Source: Bacillota bacterium (GTDB lineage: Bacteria > Bacillota > Negativicutes > Sporomusales > Sporomusaceae). Taken from it: 60,451 bases of DNA. The notes under the pieces were generated by a model. That model did not search any database. It was given only the letters and a program-made list of their open reading frames with translations, and was not told the origin of the DNA. Every line of letters begins with the position of its first letter. Position 1 is the first letter of the stretch. Location of the stretch: assembly GCA_023388195.1 (NCBI GenBank), contig JAEWGR010000086.1:1-60451 (forward strand). The letters run 5' to 3'. This document shows, piece by piece, positions 24,581-33,954 of the stretch. The position numbers and the translations under genes were made by a program.

Positions 24581-25657
24581 ATGCAACTGATTTGGCAAAA
24601 AGTTAAGCAATATAAACTGTGGCTGGCCACCATCGCGGTGGTACTGCTGGCCGCCGCCGGGGGCCTGACCTATTACGGGAAAAGCAGCCAGCCTGCAGCC
24701 CTGGAGGCTGCCGTCGTTGTGGAACGCGGCAATATTCAGGCTGCCGTGTCAGCTACAGGCACAATTTCCGCAGTCAATACCGTTGAAATCAGTTCCCGCG
24801 TCACCGGGTTAATTACTGAAGTCCGGGTGAAAGAAAATGATGTTGTAAAAGCCGGACAGGTTTTATTGGTACTGGATGACTCCAGCGTCAGAGCCCAGGT
24901 CGCCCAATATAGCGCCCAACTGGCAAACTACGCCGGTATCTATGAACGCAGCCAGCAACTGGCTGCCATCGGCGGGCAGTCGGTACAGCAGCTGGATGCC
25001 GACCGGACAAATTATCTTGTTGCCCAGTCCAACTATGACAACTATGCGACGCAGCTGGCTTATTATGTCATTAAAGCACCGATTGACGGTGTTGTCATTG
25101 GCAAGCCGACACCGGCCGGCCAGACTGTTGCTCAGGGCATTTCCACCCCCCAGGTGATTATGACCATTGCCGATATGTCTAAAATGCAGATTAAAGTGCT
25201 TGTTGATGAAACCGATATCGGCCGGGTAAAAGACGGCCAGACGGTGTCCTTCACCGTAGATACCTATACCGATAAAACCTTTACCGGTAAAGTAACCAAG
25301 ATATCCCGGGAAGCGACCACCTCATCCAATGTTGTCTATTATCCGGTATATGTGGATGTCGATTTGCCGGAGGGGTTACTGTACCCCACCATGACGGCCA
25401 GGGTAACAATTCAGGTTGGGGAAAGCCGGAATGTGCTTGTTGTCCCCCTGTCGGCAGTCAAAGAAGATAAGGGACAAAAATATGTACAGGTTATGGCAGC
25501 GGGCGAAAGCCGGAAAACCACAGTTAAAACAGGCCTGAGCGATGATGAACAGATCGAGATTACCAGCGGCCTGAATGAGGGTGACCGGATTGTCCTGCCT
25601 GCAGCCAAGGCTGCCACTACTGCCAATACCCAGCAGGGGCCGCCACCGCCGATCTAA
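24581..25657 (+). CDS. MacA-like periplasmic adaptor (membrane fusion protein)
   Basis: A 358-residue adaptor: N-terminal membrane helix (LATIAVVLLAAAGGLTYYG), a split lipoyl/biotinyl-like domain (VSATGTISAVNTVEISSRVTGLITEVRVKENDVVKAGQVLLVLDDS and VIKAPIDGVVIGKPTPAGQTV), a short helical hairpin between them, a beta-barrel domain and a C-terminal membrane-proximal domain. It links an inner-membrane ABC exporter to the outer envelope. Two ABC genes follow. GAGGGG stands 6 nt before the ATG. Substrates of such exporters include macrolides, peptides and lipids; here unknown. Confidence 0.9.
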   Translation: MQLIWQKVKQYKLWLATIAVVLLAAAGGLTYYGKSSQPAALEAAVVVERGNIQAAVSATGTISAVNTVEISSRVTGLITEVRVKENDVVKAGQVLLVLDDSSVRAQVAQYSAQLANYAGIYERSQQLAAIGGQSVQQLDADRTNYLVAQSNYDNYATQLAYYVIKAPIDGVVIGKPTPAGQTVAQGISTPQVIMTIADMSKMQIKVLVDETDIGRVKDGQTVSFTVDTYTDKTFTGKVTKISREATTSSNVVYYPVYVDVDLPEGLLYPTMTARVTIQVGESRNVLVVPLSAVKEDKGQKYVQVMAAGESRKTTVKTGLSDDEQIEITSGLNEGDRIVLPAAKAATTANTQQGPPPPI

Positions 25658-25718
25658 TATTTCATTGCTGCTGCACTGCCGTTTTCAAAATGATGAAATA
25701 CCAGGGAGGGGAGCCATA

Positions 25719-26438
25719 ATGAGCATTGTTCTAACAGACATAATGAAAATTTATTATATGGGCGATACGGTGGTGCCGGCTTTGGCGGGAGTATCTTTAA
25801 CAATTGAAGCCGGTGAATTTGCTGCCATCATCGGCCCGTCCGGATCAGGCAAGTCCACCCTGATGAATATTATCGGCTGCCTGGACCGGCCCACCAGCGG
25901 CTCATACCGGTTAGCGGCTGTGGAAGTAGCCACAATGACCGATGATCAATTGGCGGCAGTCCGTAACCGGCAAATCGGGTTTGTATTTCAGAATTTTAAT
26001 CTGTTGTCCCGGGTTTCGGCCCTGCAGAATGTGGCGCTGCCTCTGATTTATGCCGGGGCTGATAAAAAACTGCGGCTGGCCCGGGCGGCGCAGAATCTGG
26101 ACAAGGTCGGTTTGGGCGAGCGTATCCATCACCGGCCTAATGAGCTTTCCGGCGGCCAGCGGCAGCGGGTGGCTATTGCCCGGGCGCTGATCAACGACCC
26201 TCCGATTCTGATTGCCGATGAACCTACCGGCAACCTTGATTCCAAATCAAGCAATGAGATTATGGAGATTTTCTGCCGGCTGAACCAGCAGGGCCGCACC
26301 GTAATCATGGTGACCCATGAGCCGGACATTGCGGCCTACGCCCGGCGGGTTATCCAGGTCCGGGACGGCAAAATCCTTACTGACGAAATCAAACAGGGGG
26401 TGGGAGCATGTTCTGGGAAAGCGTCCTCATTGCGTTAG
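25719..26438 (+). CDS. MacB-type ABC transporter ATP-binding protein
   Basis: A 239-residue ATPase starting MSIVLTDIMKIYYMGDTVV with GGGAGGGG before the ATG at 25719. Walker A GPSGSGKST, signature ELSGGQRQRVAIARAL, Walker B ILIADEPTGNLD and the switch His in VIMVTHEPDIA are present. This is the LolD/MacB group, which powers permeases with large periplasmic domains. Its 3' end overlaps the permease gene by 31 nt, so the two are tightly coupled. Confidence 0.93.
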   Translation: MSIVLTDIMKIYYMGDTVVPALAGVSLTIEAGEFAAIIGPSGSGKSTLMNIIGCLDRPTSGSYRLAAVEVATMTDDQLAAVRNRQIGFVFQNFNLLSRVSALQNVALPLIYAGADKKLRLARAAQNLDKVGLGERIHHRPNELSGGQRQRVAIARALINDPPILIADEPTGNLDSKSSNEIMEIFCRLNQQGRTVIMVTHEPDIAAYARRVIQVRDGKILTDEIKQGVGACSGKASSLR

Positions 26439-27625
26439 AAGGGCTCAGGACCAATAAACTGCGCTCTGCGCTTACCATGCTGGGTATCATTATCGGGGTT
26501 GGGGCCGTGATTGCCATGGTATCAGTCGGTTTGGGGGTACAGCAGAAGGTACAAAACTCGATTGCCGGTCTGGGCAGCAACCTGCTGATTGTTATGCCTG
26601 GCGCTAATTCCCCCTCTGGCGGGGTGCGGCTGGCGGCCGGGTCCAATATAACCCTGACCAAACAGGATGCCCAGGCCATTGCCCGGGAAATTTCCGGTGT
26701 TAATTATGTGGCGCCGTCTGTCAGCCAACAGTTTCAGGTGATCTACGGCAATCAGAACTGGAAAACCAATGTCCAGGGAACCACCCAGGATTTTTTGCAG
26801 ATCCGGAATTTTACGGTAGACACCGGTGCCTTTTTCAGCACCAGTGATGAAAATACGCGGGCCCGGGTGGCTGTACTTGGTCAGACGGTAGCCACGAATT
26901 TATTTGGCGGCGCCAGTCCGCTGGGGCAGACCCTGCGGATTGGTACGGCTCCGTTTCGGGTGATAGGTGTGCTGGCAGCTAAAGGCCAGTCGTCGATGGG
27001 GCAGGACCAGGACGATATGATTCTGGTGCCGCTGACTACTGCCCAGGATCGTCTGCTTGGTCAGGCCTATCTCAATAATATCAGCATCCAGGTCGAAAAC
27101 GATAAGATGATGGATAAAGTGCAGGCCGATATTACCTCTTTGTTACGAGCCCGCCACCGTCTGGCGGCCAATGTGGAGAATGATTTTTCCGTGCGCAACC
27201 TGACTGCCCTGATGACGACCATGCAGGAAACTACCGGTACCATTACGCTGTTTCTGGGGGCTGTTGCCGCTATTTCGCTGGTTGTCGGCGGTATTGGCAT
27301 TATGAACATCATGCTGGTTTCTGTTACGGAACGGACCCGGGAAATCGGCATCAGAAAAGCGTTAGGAGCAACCTATAGAAATATTCTCCTGCAGTTTATT
27401 ATTGAGGCCATCGCCATTGGCGTTACCGGCGGTCTGATTGGCATTACCCTGGGCGTTGCCGCGGCCCGGCTGATATCGCTGCTGGCCGGCTGGAGTACGG
27501 TCGTATCAGGTATGGCCATCCTGGCAGCATTTGGTGTTTCCGTATGTATCGGTCTGTTTTTCGGCATTTACCCGGCCCGCAAAGCGGCCTTGCTTGATCC
27601 GATTGAAGCCCTCCGCTATGAATAA
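26408..27625 (+). CDS. MacB-like ABC permease
   Basis: A 405-residue permease with the MacB layout: first helix LRSALTMLGIIIGVGAVIAMVSV, a periplasmic domain of about 240 residues, then three helices near the C-terminus (LGAVAAISLVVGGIGIMNIML, IGVTGGLIGITLGVAA, MAILAAFGVSVCIGLFFGIYPA). It carries the ERTREIGIRKALGAT coupling segment. With the adaptor and ATPase upstream it completes a three-gene tripartite-type exporter; an outer-membrane TolC partner is not in this window. Confidence 0.92.
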   Translation: MFWESVLIALEGLRTNKLRSALTMLGIIIGVGAVIAMVSVGLGVQQKVQNSIAGLGSNLLIVMPGANSPSGGVRLAAGSNITLTKQDAQAIAREISGVNYVAPSVSQQFQVIYGNQNWKTNVQGTTQDFLQIRNFTVDTGAFFSTSDENTRARVAVLGQTVATNLFGGASPLGQTLRIGTAPFRVIGVLAAKGQSSMGQDQDDMILVPLTTAQDRLLGQAYLNNISIQVENDKMMDKVQADITSLLRARHRLAANVENDFSVRNLTALMTTMQETTGTITLFLGAVAAISLVVGGIGIMNIMLVSVTERTREIGIRKALGATYRNILLQFIIEAIAIGVTGGLIGITLGVAAARLISLLAGWSTVVSGMAILAAFGVSVCIGLFFGIYPARKAALLDPIEALRYE

Positions 27626-27656
27626 ATGATCTAATATGGTACAAGCTGTTTCTTAT

Positions 27657-27691
27657 CCCTGGCAGTCAGAAATGACTGGCAGGGAATTTTT
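27657..27691 (+). terminator. Intrinsic terminator after the exporter operon
   Basis: A 12-bp perfect stem CCCTGGCAGTCA / TGACTGGCAGGG with GAAA loop, followed by AATTTTTTT. The gap up to flgD also contains two CTAAACA heptamers 11 nt apart (27706 and 27717). Confidence 0.92.
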
Positions 27692-27814
27692 TTATCCTGG
27701 CTTCACTAAACAAAATCTAAACATTTTTTTGCGAAACTATTGATGGCAAAACAGTTTTGTAGCACCGTTCCAGCAATTAGAACAATTAGAAGCAAATTTA
27801 AGGAGGAAAAACGC

Positions 27815-28231
27815 ATGAGTACAAGCTCAGTCTCATCTTACTGGAAAACTCCGACTACCACCGCTGCCGACACCACCAGCACCGGGACAAGCTCGCTGGA
27901 TTTTCAGGATTTTGTGGAATTATTGGCAACCGAACTTAAATATCAGGACCCGCAGGACCCGGTAAGCAGTACCGAATATGTGGCCCAGCTGGCTCAATTT
28001 GGGGCACTGGATAAGCTTAATACCATTGGCAACAGCGTCGATGCCTACCAGGCTTATGACTTGATTGGCAAGTCTGTTACCTATGCCACAACCGATGCCA
28101 CCGGCGCAACTTCGAGCGCCACTGGTACAGTTGATTCGGTAACAATCAAAAGCGGCACCGCCTATCTGAATATCGGCAGTACGCAAATCGCACTGAGCTC
28201 AGTTGCCCAGGTAGCTGCGGCAAAAAGCTAG
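27815..28231 (+). CDS. flgD: Flagellar hook-capping protein FlgD
   Basis: A 138-residue protein starting MSTSSVSSYW, with AAGGAGG 7-10 nt before the ATG. The diagnostic FlgD segment DFQDFVELLATELKYQDPQDPVSSTEYVAQLAQF is present at about 29-62. FlgD caps the growing hook and permits FlgE assembly outside the cell; it is exported by the flagellar type III system without a cleaved signal. It is short compared with many FlgD proteins and lacks most of the second C-terminal domain. It opens the flagellar cluster. Confidence 0.93.
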   Translation: MSTSSVSSYWKTPTTTAADTTSTGTSSLDFQDFVELLATELKYQDPQDPVSSTEYVAQLAQFGALDKLNTIGNSVDAYQAYDLIGKSVTYATTDATGATSSATGTVDSVTIKSGTAYLNIGSTQIALSSVAQVAAAKS

Positions 28232-28338
28232 GCTGTTTTTTACATTGCGGGAAAGAAGCAGCTGGACTCCGGGTACGGGGAGGCTGTCATCTATTTCTGA
28301 ACGATTGATGAAATAGAATTTTGGGAGGCAATATACTT

Positions 28339-30030
28339 ATGATGACTTCAATTTATTCGGGGGTTTCCGGTCTTAAAGCCCAGCAGACGAAACTGGACGT
28401 GATCGGCAACAATATCTCGAATGTGAGTACAATCGGCTACAAATCACAAACCGTGAGCTTTGCCGATTTGTTAAGCCAGACAATCAGCGGCTCCACTTCA
28501 GCCAATGCGGCCACCGGTACCGGCGGCACCAATGCCAAGCAGATCGGGACCGGGGTAAGCGTCGCCTCCGTAGCGACCAATATAGCCACAGGCAGCACCC
28601 AGTCTACAGGCAACTCCAGCGATGTTTCCATCAGCGGCAGCGGCTATTTTATCGTCCAGGGCGGCAGCAGCGGGGAATATCAGTTTACCCGGGCCGGCAA
28701 TTTCGGTGTCGATGGCAGCGGCAATCTGACTGTAAACGGATATACAGTCTGCGGCTGGCTGGATGGTACCAAAAATGCTGATGGCACCTATACCTACAAT
28801 ACTCAGACCGATGTGGAACCAATCAACATCTTTGCTGACAGCTACACCGGCAATAAAAAGATCAGCGCCCCGGCGGCTACCACCACAGCCACTGTCAGCG
28901 GCAGCGTAAATTCCGGGGCCGATGCCCAGGCCGCGGCGGCGACAACCGGCAGCTCCGCCAATGCCACTCTGAATGCGACCGGACTGACCGCAGTAACTGC
29001 TGATGCCGGTACCACTTTCGCCGGCACGATTACGGTGAATGGCACCACGGTTACCATTACCGCCGGCGATACGGTGCAAACCATCATTAATAATATTAAT
29101 GCCGCCGGCGCCGGTGTCACTGCTGCCTGGAATGCCGGCGACGGTTCCAACGGCTATATTCAGCTGACCTCTACAGCCACCGGCAGCACGGCTGCCATTG
29201 AATTAGGCGGCACCAATGCCACTTTGGCCAAACTTTTCGGGGCCATTGACGGCACTACCGACACAACCAGCACCAGTGTGTCGGCCGCCGGCACCAACTA
29301 TGACAGCAGCAGTCCGGACGCAACGACGACCTTGCAGGTATATGATGCCTTAGGCAACAGCTATGATGTGCTGGTCAATTTGTATAAGACCCAGGTTACC
29401 ACCTCGGAAGGCCAATCGGTGACCGCCTGGAACTGGGAAGCGGTTTCTGCCGATTCGGGGCTGACTTTAAGCAACAACAGCGGCACAATTGCCTTTGATG
29501 GCAATGGCAAGATTGTGGACAATGGCACCTACGATACCTCGTTTACCCTTAATCTGACACCAACAAACGGTGCGGCGGCCTCAACCGTTACCCTGGATAT
29601 GTCCAAAGTAACCTCTTATGCCACCAGCAGCAGCGACAGCCTGACAAATACCACCGATGGTTATGCTTCGGGTACGCTGGAGGACTTTACGATCGGCACC
29701 GACGGCATTATCTACGGGACTTACAGTAACGGCCAGACTGAGCCGCTGGGCATGATTGCCCTGGCCACTTTTACCAATCCCGCCGGTCTGGAGAAGATTG
29801 GCAGCAGTTTATATGTTACCAGCAATAATTCAGGTAAATTTACCGGTGGTGTGGTGGCCGGGACCAACGGCACCGGCGCCCTGAGTGCCGGTACGCTGGA
29901 GATGTCCAATGTGGATTTATCAGAACAATTCAGTGAGATGATGATTACCCAGCGGGCCTATCAGGCCAATAGTAAAATAATCAGCGCAGCCGACGAGTGT
30001 TTGAAAGCTGCCATTAATATGGCCGGTTAG
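28339..30030 (+). CDS. flgE: Flagellar hook protein FlgE
   Basis: A 563-residue hook subunit. N-terminal rod-like helix MMTSIYSGVSGLKAQQTKLDVIGNNISNVSTIGYKSQ and C-terminal LSEQFSEMMITQRAYQANSKII are the conserved assembly ends; the middle 400 residues are Thr/Ser/Gly/Ala-rich surface domains. GGGAGG stands before the ATG at 28339. It sits 2 nt before flgK-1. It forms the flexible joint between the basal body and the filament. Confidence 0.93.
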   Translation: MMTSIYSGVSGLKAQQTKLDVIGNNISNVSTIGYKSQTVSFADLLSQTISGSTSANAATGTGGTNAKQIGTGVSVASVATNIATGSTQSTGNSSDVSISGSGYFIVQGGSSGEYQFTRAGNFGVDGSGNLTVNGYTVCGWLDGTKNADGTYTYNTQTDVEPINIFADSYTGNKKISAPAATTTATVSGSVNSGADAQAAAATTGSSANATLNATGLTAVTADAGTTFAGTITVNGTTVTITAGDTVQTIINNINAAGAGVTAAWNAGDGSNGYIQLTSTATGSTAAIELGGTNATLAKLFGAIDGTTDTTSTSVSAAGTNYDSSSPDATTTLQVYDALGNSYDVLVNLYKTQVTTSEGQSVTAWNWEAVSADSGLTLSNNSGTIAFDGNGKIVDNGTYDTSFTLNLTPTNGAAASTVTLDMSKVTSYATSSSDSLTNTTDGYASGTLEDFTIGTDGIIYGTYSNGQTEPLGMIALATFTNPAGLEKIGSSLYVTSNNSGKFTGGVVAGTNGTGALSAGTLEMSNVDLSEQFSEMMITQRAYQANSKIISAADECLKAAINMAG

Positions 30031-30032
30031 CC

Positions 30033-31520
30033 ATGGGCTCAACATTCGGCGGATATAGTATAGCCGTTTCCGGCATGAGAGTGAACCAGGCGGCATTAAC
30101 GGTTACCAGCCATAATATAGCCAATGTGGATACTACCGGTTATTCCCGGCAGACAATCGCCCTGACCGAGACTGTCAACGACCCGGCCGGCAGCAGTGCG
30201 GCCGGCACCGGCGCAACTGTGGCCGAGGTAAAGCGGGCCCGCAGCCAGCTGCTGGACAATACCTATCGTCAGCAGAATACCGCAGTCGAGTATTGGTCAA
30301 GCAAAAGCGGCACTTTGGACTATCTCCAGGAAATTCTGGATGAATTTGCTATCAGTGACGCGTCTGATGATGACGCGTCTGCCGACGGCCTGCAGCAAAC
30401 GATCCAGAATTTCTTTGACAGCTGGGACAATCTGGCCTCAGATCCCAGCAGTGTCAGCACCCGGCAGTCGGTAGTAGAGAATGCGGCCTCCCTGCTGGAC
30501 ACACTGAGCCAGATTGACGAGCAGCTGCAGTCACTGCAGGCTGACGCGCTTACGGCCGCGGGGGATATCGTTGATGAAATTAATAATATTGCCAGTCAGG
30601 TATCGGCCTTGAATTTGCTGATTGCCAAAGCGGAAGCCAACAGCGGCGAAGCCGGCGACTTGAGAGATCAGCGCGATGACCTTTTAGATCAATTATCAGC
30701 CTATACCAATTTCAGTTCCCAGGAAGCAAGCAGCGGCATGGTATCAGTCTTCATTGGCGGGGTAGCGCTGGTAAGCGGAACAAAGGCCAACAGCTTAAGC
30801 ATCAGTGGTGACGGCTCAACCGCCAACCCGGTACAGGTAAGCTGGACAAGCACGCAAACCACGGCGAAAATTACCGGCGGCTCTTTGCTGGCGTGTCTGG
30901 AAGAAGCCGATCAAAGCGGGTTTGCTGCAATTAGTGATACGGATACTTATAACTTTACTGCTACGGCAACCAGCTCTATCAGTACGCTGCGGCAAGGGTT
31001 AAATGACCTGATTACCACAATTGCCAGCAAAATTAACTCACTCCACAGTGCCGGCACCGATCTGGAGGGCAATACCGGCCTCGATTTCTTTGTTGCTGTC
31101 GATGACAGTCAGCCTCTGAGTATCAGCAACATTCAGGTTAATCCGGAAATAGCGGCCAATACCAATAAACTTGTTGCCGGTACAAGCGGTGCTGCCGGTG
31201 ATAATACGGTTGCCAATGCCATCAGCAGTTTGCTTTCAGAAAAAATCTTTCAATATAACGGCTTATCACAGGATCTTACCGGTTTTTATCAATCCATCAT
31301 TGCCTGGGTGGGAACTGCGGGCAGCAATGCCACAAACGCCTATGATGTACATTCTACGCTGGCCACCCAGGCCGATAACCAGAGACTGTCCATCTCATCG
31401 ACTTCACTTGACGAGGAAATGTCTAATATGATTAAGTATCAAACTGCCTACAGCGCAGCATCGCGGGTATTGAGTACGATCGATAATCTGATAGGCGGCT
31501 TGATTGAAGAATTAGGATGA
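30033..31520 (+). CDS. flgK: Hook-associated protein 1 (FlgK), first copy
   Basis: A 495-residue FlgK. The N-terminus (GGYSIAVSGMRVNQAALTVTSHNIANVDTTGYSRQ) and C-terminus (SISSTSLDEEMSNMIKYQTAYSAASRVLSTIDNLIGGLI) are the family ends that build the hook-filament junction. Its central portion (DASDDDASADGLQQTIQNFFDSWDNLASDPSS) matches the family's helical region. It starts 2 nt after flgE. A second, different FlgK follows after 14 nt. Confidence 0.92.
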   Translation: MGSTFGGYSIAVSGMRVNQAALTVTSHNIANVDTTGYSRQTIALTETVNDPAGSSAAGTGATVAEVKRARSQLLDNTYRQQNTAVEYWSSKSGTLDYLQEILDEFAISDASDDDASADGLQQTIQNFFDSWDNLASDPSSVSTRQSVVENAASLLDTLSQIDEQLQSLQADALTAAGDIVDEINNIASQVSALNLLIAKAEANSGEAGDLRDQRDDLLDQLSAYTNFSSQEASSGMVSVFIGGVALVSGTKANSLSISGDGSTANPVQVSWTSTQTTAKITGGSLLACLEEADQSGFAAISDTDTYNFTATATSSISTLRQGLNDLITTIASKINSLHSAGTDLEGNTGLDFFVAVDDSQPLSISNIQVNPEIAANTNKLVAGTSGAAGDNTVANAISSLLSEKIFQYNGLSQDLTGFYQSIIAWVGTAGSNATNAYDVHSTLATQADNQRLSISSTSLDEEMSNMIKYQTAYSAASRVLSTIDNLIGGLIEELG

Positions 31521-31534
31521 CAGGGGGTGGGTGA

Positions 31535-32983
31535 ATGGCTTCCACATTCGCCGGACTAAGTATTGCTACGCGGGGGTTGTTTACAAGCGCTGCCGCGCTG
31601 GCGGTTACCAACAATAATATGAGTAATGCCAATACGACGGGCTATTCCCGCCAGGTAGTCAATCAGCAGGCCGTAGGGCCTGCTGCCGTTTACAACGGCA
31701 ACTATGTCGGCGCCGGTTCGGAGGTAACCTCGGTTACCCATATCCGTAACTTCCGGCTTGACCAGAAATACTGGCGGGAAAACGGGCAGCTGGGTGAGCT
31801 GCAGACTAAATCAGATATGTTAAGCCAGATTGAAGCCGTTATGGGGGACACGGATGACAGCTCCCTTAGTGCGGTCATGGAGGATTTTTACGCGGCCATG
31901 GAAGACCTGGCCTCAGACCCGACCAGTTCAGCAACCCGGGCCGCCATGAAAGAGGCCGGTGTGGCGGTCTGCGAATATTTGAATACCGTATCCTCTCAGT
32001 TAGCTCAACTTAAGGAGGATATTAATTCTGAGGTGAAGACCGGAGTCGATCAAATAAACGCGTATGCTACCCAAATTGCTGAACTAAATGCAAAAATCCG
32101 GGTAGCGGCCGCAGCCGGAACTTCAACCAATGAACTGGAGGACCAGCGGACACTGCTGATTGACCAACTGTCCAGCCTAGCCGATGTTGAGGTTACACAA
32201 ACCGTTGTTGGCACCTTGCCTAACGGGGCGGACGATGTCAAACTCTCTGTTTCCATAAGCGGAACTACTCTGGTCAGCAATGACCAGGCCAAGCAGCTGG
32301 AATGCTACGAGAATGGATCTGGTACGTATAGTATCCGGTGGCAGGATACCGGCGCCGACTTTGAGCCGGAAGGCGGTCTGCTCAAGGCTTGCTTTGATCT
32401 GCGGGATGGCGACGGTACCGGCTCCCAGTATAAAGGAATCAGCTATTACAGCAATCTCCTGGATCAGTTCGCCGGCACTTTTGCCGAGGCTTTTAATGCT
32501 GCCCATAGCAGCGGCTATGGCCTGGACGGTTCGACCGGTGTTGATTTTTTTGCCGCCAGTGATTCGGCAGCCGGCATTACGGCGGCGAACATCTCGGTAG
32601 CGGCGGCGATACTTGCGGATACGAATAAAATCGCGGCTGCTTCCTCCGCCGACGGTGGCACAGATAACAATGAAAACATGAACGCGTTGATTACATTATG
32701 TGAAGAATCCAAGATGTTTGGCAACAGTACGGCAGAAGATTTTATCAATTCTATTGTTTCGACCCTGGGAACAGCCAGCCAGCACGCCAAGACGATGACC
32801 AATAAACAGAACTCTTTTGTTACCAATATTGATACCCGCCGGGCGTCGGTATCCGGTGTTTCCATTAATGAGGAAACGGCTAATCTCACTAAATACGAAG
32901 CAGCATACGAAGCTTCGGCCCAGATGATTGCTGTTTGGCAGGAAATCTATCAAACAACCATCAGCATGGTTAATACCGATTAA
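31535..32983 (+). CDS. Hook-associated protein 1 (FlgK), second copy
   Basis: A 482-residue FlgK-type protein with the family ends (LSIATRGLFTSAAALAVTNNNMSNANTTGYSRQVV and VSGVSINEETANLTKYEAAYEASAQMIAVWQEIYQTTISM) and the helical segment DSSLSAVMEDFYAAMEDLASDPTSSATR. It is clearly homologous to its neighbour but far from identical, so this is an old duplication. Both keep intact ends. GGGGGTG precedes the ATG. The pair could form a mixed junction ring or serve two filament types. Confidence 0.9.
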   Translation: MASTFAGLSIATRGLFTSAAALAVTNNNMSNANTTGYSRQVVNQQAVGPAAVYNGNYVGAGSEVTSVTHIRNFRLDQKYWRENGQLGELQTKSDMLSQIEAVMGDTDDSSLSAVMEDFYAAMEDLASDPTSSATRAAMKEAGVAVCEYLNTVSSQLAQLKEDINSEVKTGVDQINAYATQIAELNAKIRVAAAAGTSTNELEDQRTLLIDQLSSLADVEVTQTVVGTLPNGADDVKLSVSISGTTLVSNDQAKQLECYENGSGTYSIRWQDTGADFEPEGGLLKACFDLRDGDGTGSQYKGISYYSNLLDQFAGTFAEAFNAAHSSGYGLDGSTGVDFFAASDSAAGITAANISVAAAILADTNKIAAASSADGGTDNNENMNALITLCEESKMFGNSTAEDFINSIVSTLGTASQHAKTMTNKQNSFVTNIDTRRASVSGVSINEETANLTKYEAAYEASAQMIAVWQEIYQTTISMVNTD

Positions 32984-32998
32984 GGGAGGAGGGGTAGT

Positions 32999-33925
32999 GT
33001 GCGTATTACCAACATAATGATGACTGACGCTTCGGTACGGAGTATCAATAAAAATATGGAACGGCTAAGCAAAGCGCAGGCGCAGGTATCAACACAGTCC
33101 AAGATCCAGCAGCCGTCCGATGACCCGGTTGTGGCCTCACGGGCCATCCGTTATCGCAGTTATGTCGCCAGGGTCGAGCAATATAAGGAAAACGTGAACA
33201 ATGTTGCCTCCTGGCAGAAGGTGACTGACACGGCTTTGAGTGACCTGAGTGATACGGTTGTACAGCAGTTGAAGGAACTGGTGGTCAAAGCTTCTTCAAC
33301 CGGTACGCTCAACAGCGAAAATCTGAGTGCAATCAAAGAAGAGGTCACTCAGCTGCAGCAGTCGGCTATAGATGCATTAAATACCACCTACGGCGGGCGC
33401 TACATTTTTGGCGGTTATGCTACCGATGTGGCCCCTTACTCATTAGACAGTGATAATAATGTACTGTTTAAGGGCCAGCTAGTCAGTGAGTTCACCGATA
33501 ACGGCGAAGAGCAGGCCATTAAATCCAATATCGGCTATGGCAGTGCCGTCACCATTAATGTGGAAGGCCAGGCTGTAACCGGCACCGGTGACAGCAATCT
33601 GTTCGCTACCTTTGCCAAGGTGCTGGCCGGGCTCGACAGTGGCGACAGCGAGGCCCTGACAAGCTGCCTTGACGATATTGAAGCAAATCTGGACACCATC
33701 CTGGCCGCGCAGGCGGATCTGGGGGCCCGCATGAACTATGTGAGCATGGTGGGGGCCCGTCTTGCTAATGACTATACAACCTATAAGGAGCTAATGAGCA
33801 ATAATGAGGATGCGGACATGGCCGAAGCCAGTGCCGAATCGGCTACCGCCCAGACTGTGTATGAGGCATCTTTGTCTGTCGGCGTCAAAGTAATGAGTAA
33901 ATCGCTGCTTGATTATCTGGCATAG
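32999..33925 (+). CDS. flgL: Hook-associated protein 3 (FlgL)
   Basis: A 308-residue junction protein starting at GTG 32999 behind GGGAGGAGGGG. The N-terminus RITNIMMTDASVRSINKNMERLSKAQAQVSTQSKIQQPSDDPVVA and the helical C-terminus (ESATAQTVYEASLSVGVKVMSKSLLDYL) follow flagellin-like ends; GGRYIFGGYATDVAPY is typical FlgL. It links FlgK to the flagellin filament. Confidence 0.93.
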   Translation: MRITNIMMTDASVRSINKNMERLSKAQAQVSTQSKIQQPSDDPVVASRAIRYRSYVARVEQYKENVNNVASWQKVTDTALSDLSDTVVQQLKELVVKASSTGTLNSENLSAIKEEVTQLQQSAIDALNTTYGGRYIFGGYATDVAPYSLDSDNNVLFKGQLVSEFTDNGEEQAIKSNIGYGSAVTINVEGQAVTGTGDSNLFATFAKVLAGLDSGDSEALTSCLDDIEANLDTILAAQADLGARMNYVSMVGARLANDYTTYKELMSNNEDADMAEASAESATAQTVYEASLSVGVKVMSKSLLDYLA

Positions 33926-33954
33926 ATCTGGCAGCTAATGAAGGAGGGCGTTAT

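Noticed and set aside
27706..27760. Sigma-28 promoter or operator before flgD (CTAAACA repeats, CAAAACAGTTTTG)
   Set aside because: No -10 element of the GCCGATAA type at the right spacing; the repeats are short and AT-rich.
28498..29079. Long open frame on the minus strand opposite flgE
   Set aside because: It is a product of the repetitive Thr/Ala/Gly codons of the hook gene; no ribosome binding site and no plausible protein. The same holds for the frames opposite fliD (34437-35036) and flagellin (36954-37523).
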